Shown here: piece after piece, positions 63,061 to 64,000 of the stretch | How positions within the stretch are numbered: position 1 is the stretch's first letter | Layout of the letters: each line of letters opens with the position of its first letter | Origin: Zonotrichia leucophrys gambelii | Lineage: Eukaryota > Chordata > Aves > Passeriformes > Passerellidae | Assembly: GCF_028769735.1 (NCBI RefSeq) | Contig: NC_088170.1 | Location: 64,023,085 to 64,087,084, forward strand | Length of the DNA: 64,000 nt | Direction of reading: 5' to 3' | The notes under the pieces: generated by a model | Told to the model about the DNA's origin: nothing | Database searches by the model: none | What the model saw: only the letters and a program-made list of their open reading frames with translations | Position numbers and translations under genes: made by a program

Positions 63061-63211
63061 ATTAGACTTGTTAATTAGCATTCCTCTCGTGGGCCTTTAT
63101 TGTGGACAGTTTTGCAAATTTACCCAGTTACCCTTAGTTTAGAGAATTTAACTTCCCTGCTCTAGTTGCTTGTCTTCTTTCAAATAATGTTTGAATATCG
63201 TTTATAAAATT

Positions 63212-63217
63212 AATAAA
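63212..63217 (+). terminator. Candidate poly(A) signal of copy 4
   Basis: AATAAA inside ATTAATAAAAGG. It is the nearest canonical hexamer, given that the downstream one has mutated to AATAAG. Confidence 0.45.
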
Positions 63218-63365
63218 AGGAGATAAATTTCTCAAATTGCCTGAAATGTGTCATTCTTTGTATTTAACCCTCTGTATCTTATTTGATGTCCTTCCTCTAC
63301 CCCTATCTGAAATAAGGATGTTTTGCAAACAGAGATGTTGGATATATTAAGTATGCTGTCTCTCG

Positions 63366-63534
63366 AGCATTCCTATAGAAGTGCTTGAAGATCGAATTGT
63401 AAATGCTCTGAAGTGTCTGAACTTGTACAGCATAGTACTCATGAAATTTTTAGGAATCTTTGGAAAAGTTTTCTTTACACAGTCTCTTTTATACGCTCCT
63501 GGGAAACAATTCAATCCAAATAAATTGAGCTATC
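63366..63534. other. Flank after copy 4
   Basis: The first bases resemble the region after copy 2 (TCTCGAGCATTCC), then the two diverge. I see no gene here. Confidence 0.5.
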
Positions 63535-63675
63535 CTGGTATAGTTGCCCTTCAGTAATATCTACATATATATGTGAAAAGAAGTAAAAAAAGGAGAAAAG
63601 TTTCTCAAATTGCCAGAAATGTGTCCTCCTTTTTGTTTAACCCGCCATTTCTTAAAGAATGTCCCTCCAGTGCTG
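63535..63675 (+). pseudogene. Relic of a fifth ITPRIPL1-like 3'UTR
   Basis: The stretch reads like a degraded version of the 3'UTR end seen in all four copies. It carries a TTCTCAAATTGCCAGAAATG block, a TTTGTTTAACCC block and TCTTAAAGAATGTCCCTCC, in the same order and spacing as TTCTCAAATTGCCTGAAATG, TTTGTATTTAACCC and CTTAGAGAATGTCCTTCC. No coding part accompanies it. It probably represents a fifth, almost erased unit or a partial duplication of a 3' flank. Confidence 0.65.
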
Positions 63676-64000
63676 CTGATTGAAAAAAATGACAAAGTGT
63701 CTCAAATGGTGTTCATATTCAGCAATCACTTCTTGGTATTCAACTTCTGTTGCACTTCAAAGCAGGGCTATTAATTTTGTCTCTTGGATTCAGTCAGAAG
63801 TCATGATGGTCAACACTGCTAAAACATTAATTAATCAATCCTCCTTCTCTCCTTATAAAAGTTCCCTCTCCTTCAAGGCATAGAAAAGAAAGATTCTGTG
63901 GCCCATATCAGAGAGGGAAGCCTGCTGTGGGGACAGGAACAAGCAGCTCCCTGTGGGGAGAGCAAGCAGGAACCTCGTGTAGGTGGATCGCTGCCAACAG
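63676..64000. other. Right edge, no gene recognised, one TATA-like box
   Basis: A TATAAAAG sequence lies at 63,854-63,861, followed by a GC-richer stretch to the window end. It could be the promoter of a next gene or a chance match. No open frame is long enough to judge. Confidence 0.3.

Larger units (their letters stand above)
62564..63365 (+). other. 3'UTR of copy 4
   Basis: The region parallels the 3'UTR of copy 2 and is almost identical to it from about 62,880. The downstream hexamer corresponding to the copy 2 poly(A) signal reads AATAAG (63,311-63,316). An upstream AATAAA at 63,212-63,217, present in similar form in the other copies, could substitute. Confidence 0.62.

Overview
This 64 kb window looks like nuclear DNA from a passerine bird. 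The evidence is chicken-repeat-1 (CR1) LINE ends, several LTRs that I recognise as typical of songbird genomes, microsatellites, and a tandem family of ITPRIPL1-like genes with vertebrate TATA boxes, GT-AG introns and AATAAA signals. There are no bacterial operons, CRISPR arrays or rRNA genes.

Positions 1 to about 49,000 are an AT-rich, gene-poor stretch in which I find no credible protein-coding gene. It holds a (CTTT)n microsatellite of about 181 bp (22,590), an (ATTAG)n array (11,218), a (GAGCT)n array (47,490), CR1 fragments (33,280; 34,360; 41,010) and two solo-LTR-like elements (30,415 and 42,746). The longest open frame, 169 codons on the minus strand at 32,755-33,264, is unassigned.

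Positions about 49,020-63,675 are a GC-richer tandem array on the plus strand. It has four copies of an inositol 1,4,5-trisphosphate receptor-interacting protein-like 1 (ITPRIPL1) gene and the relic of a fifth 3' end. Copies 1 (49,913-51,508) and 4 (60,968-62,563) are open for 531 residues and differ at 8 positions. Copy 2 (53,025-54,619) has a single-base deletion. Copy 3 (57,880-59,560) has two stop codons, a frameshift and a deletion of about 298 bp that removed its TATA box, first exon and splice donor. Each functional unit has an inverted-repeat CRE-like site, a TATA box, a tiny non-coding exon 1, a 5'UTR intron of about 250 bp, one coding exon, and a 3'UTR carrying a TGTAG-rich hexamer array upstream of the poly(A) signal. 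A nested LTR insertion of about 1.8 kb separates copies 2 and 3.

The predicted protein has an N-terminal hydrophobic segment, a short coiled coil, a single membrane span, an acidic linker and a Mab-21-like domain. The array appears to turn over quickly. Copies 2 and 4, flanks included, are nearly identical at a 7.9 kb offset, while copy 3 is decaying. The most interesting signals are the patchwork of identity between copies, the UGUA-dense 3'UTR arrays and the shared promoter architecture.
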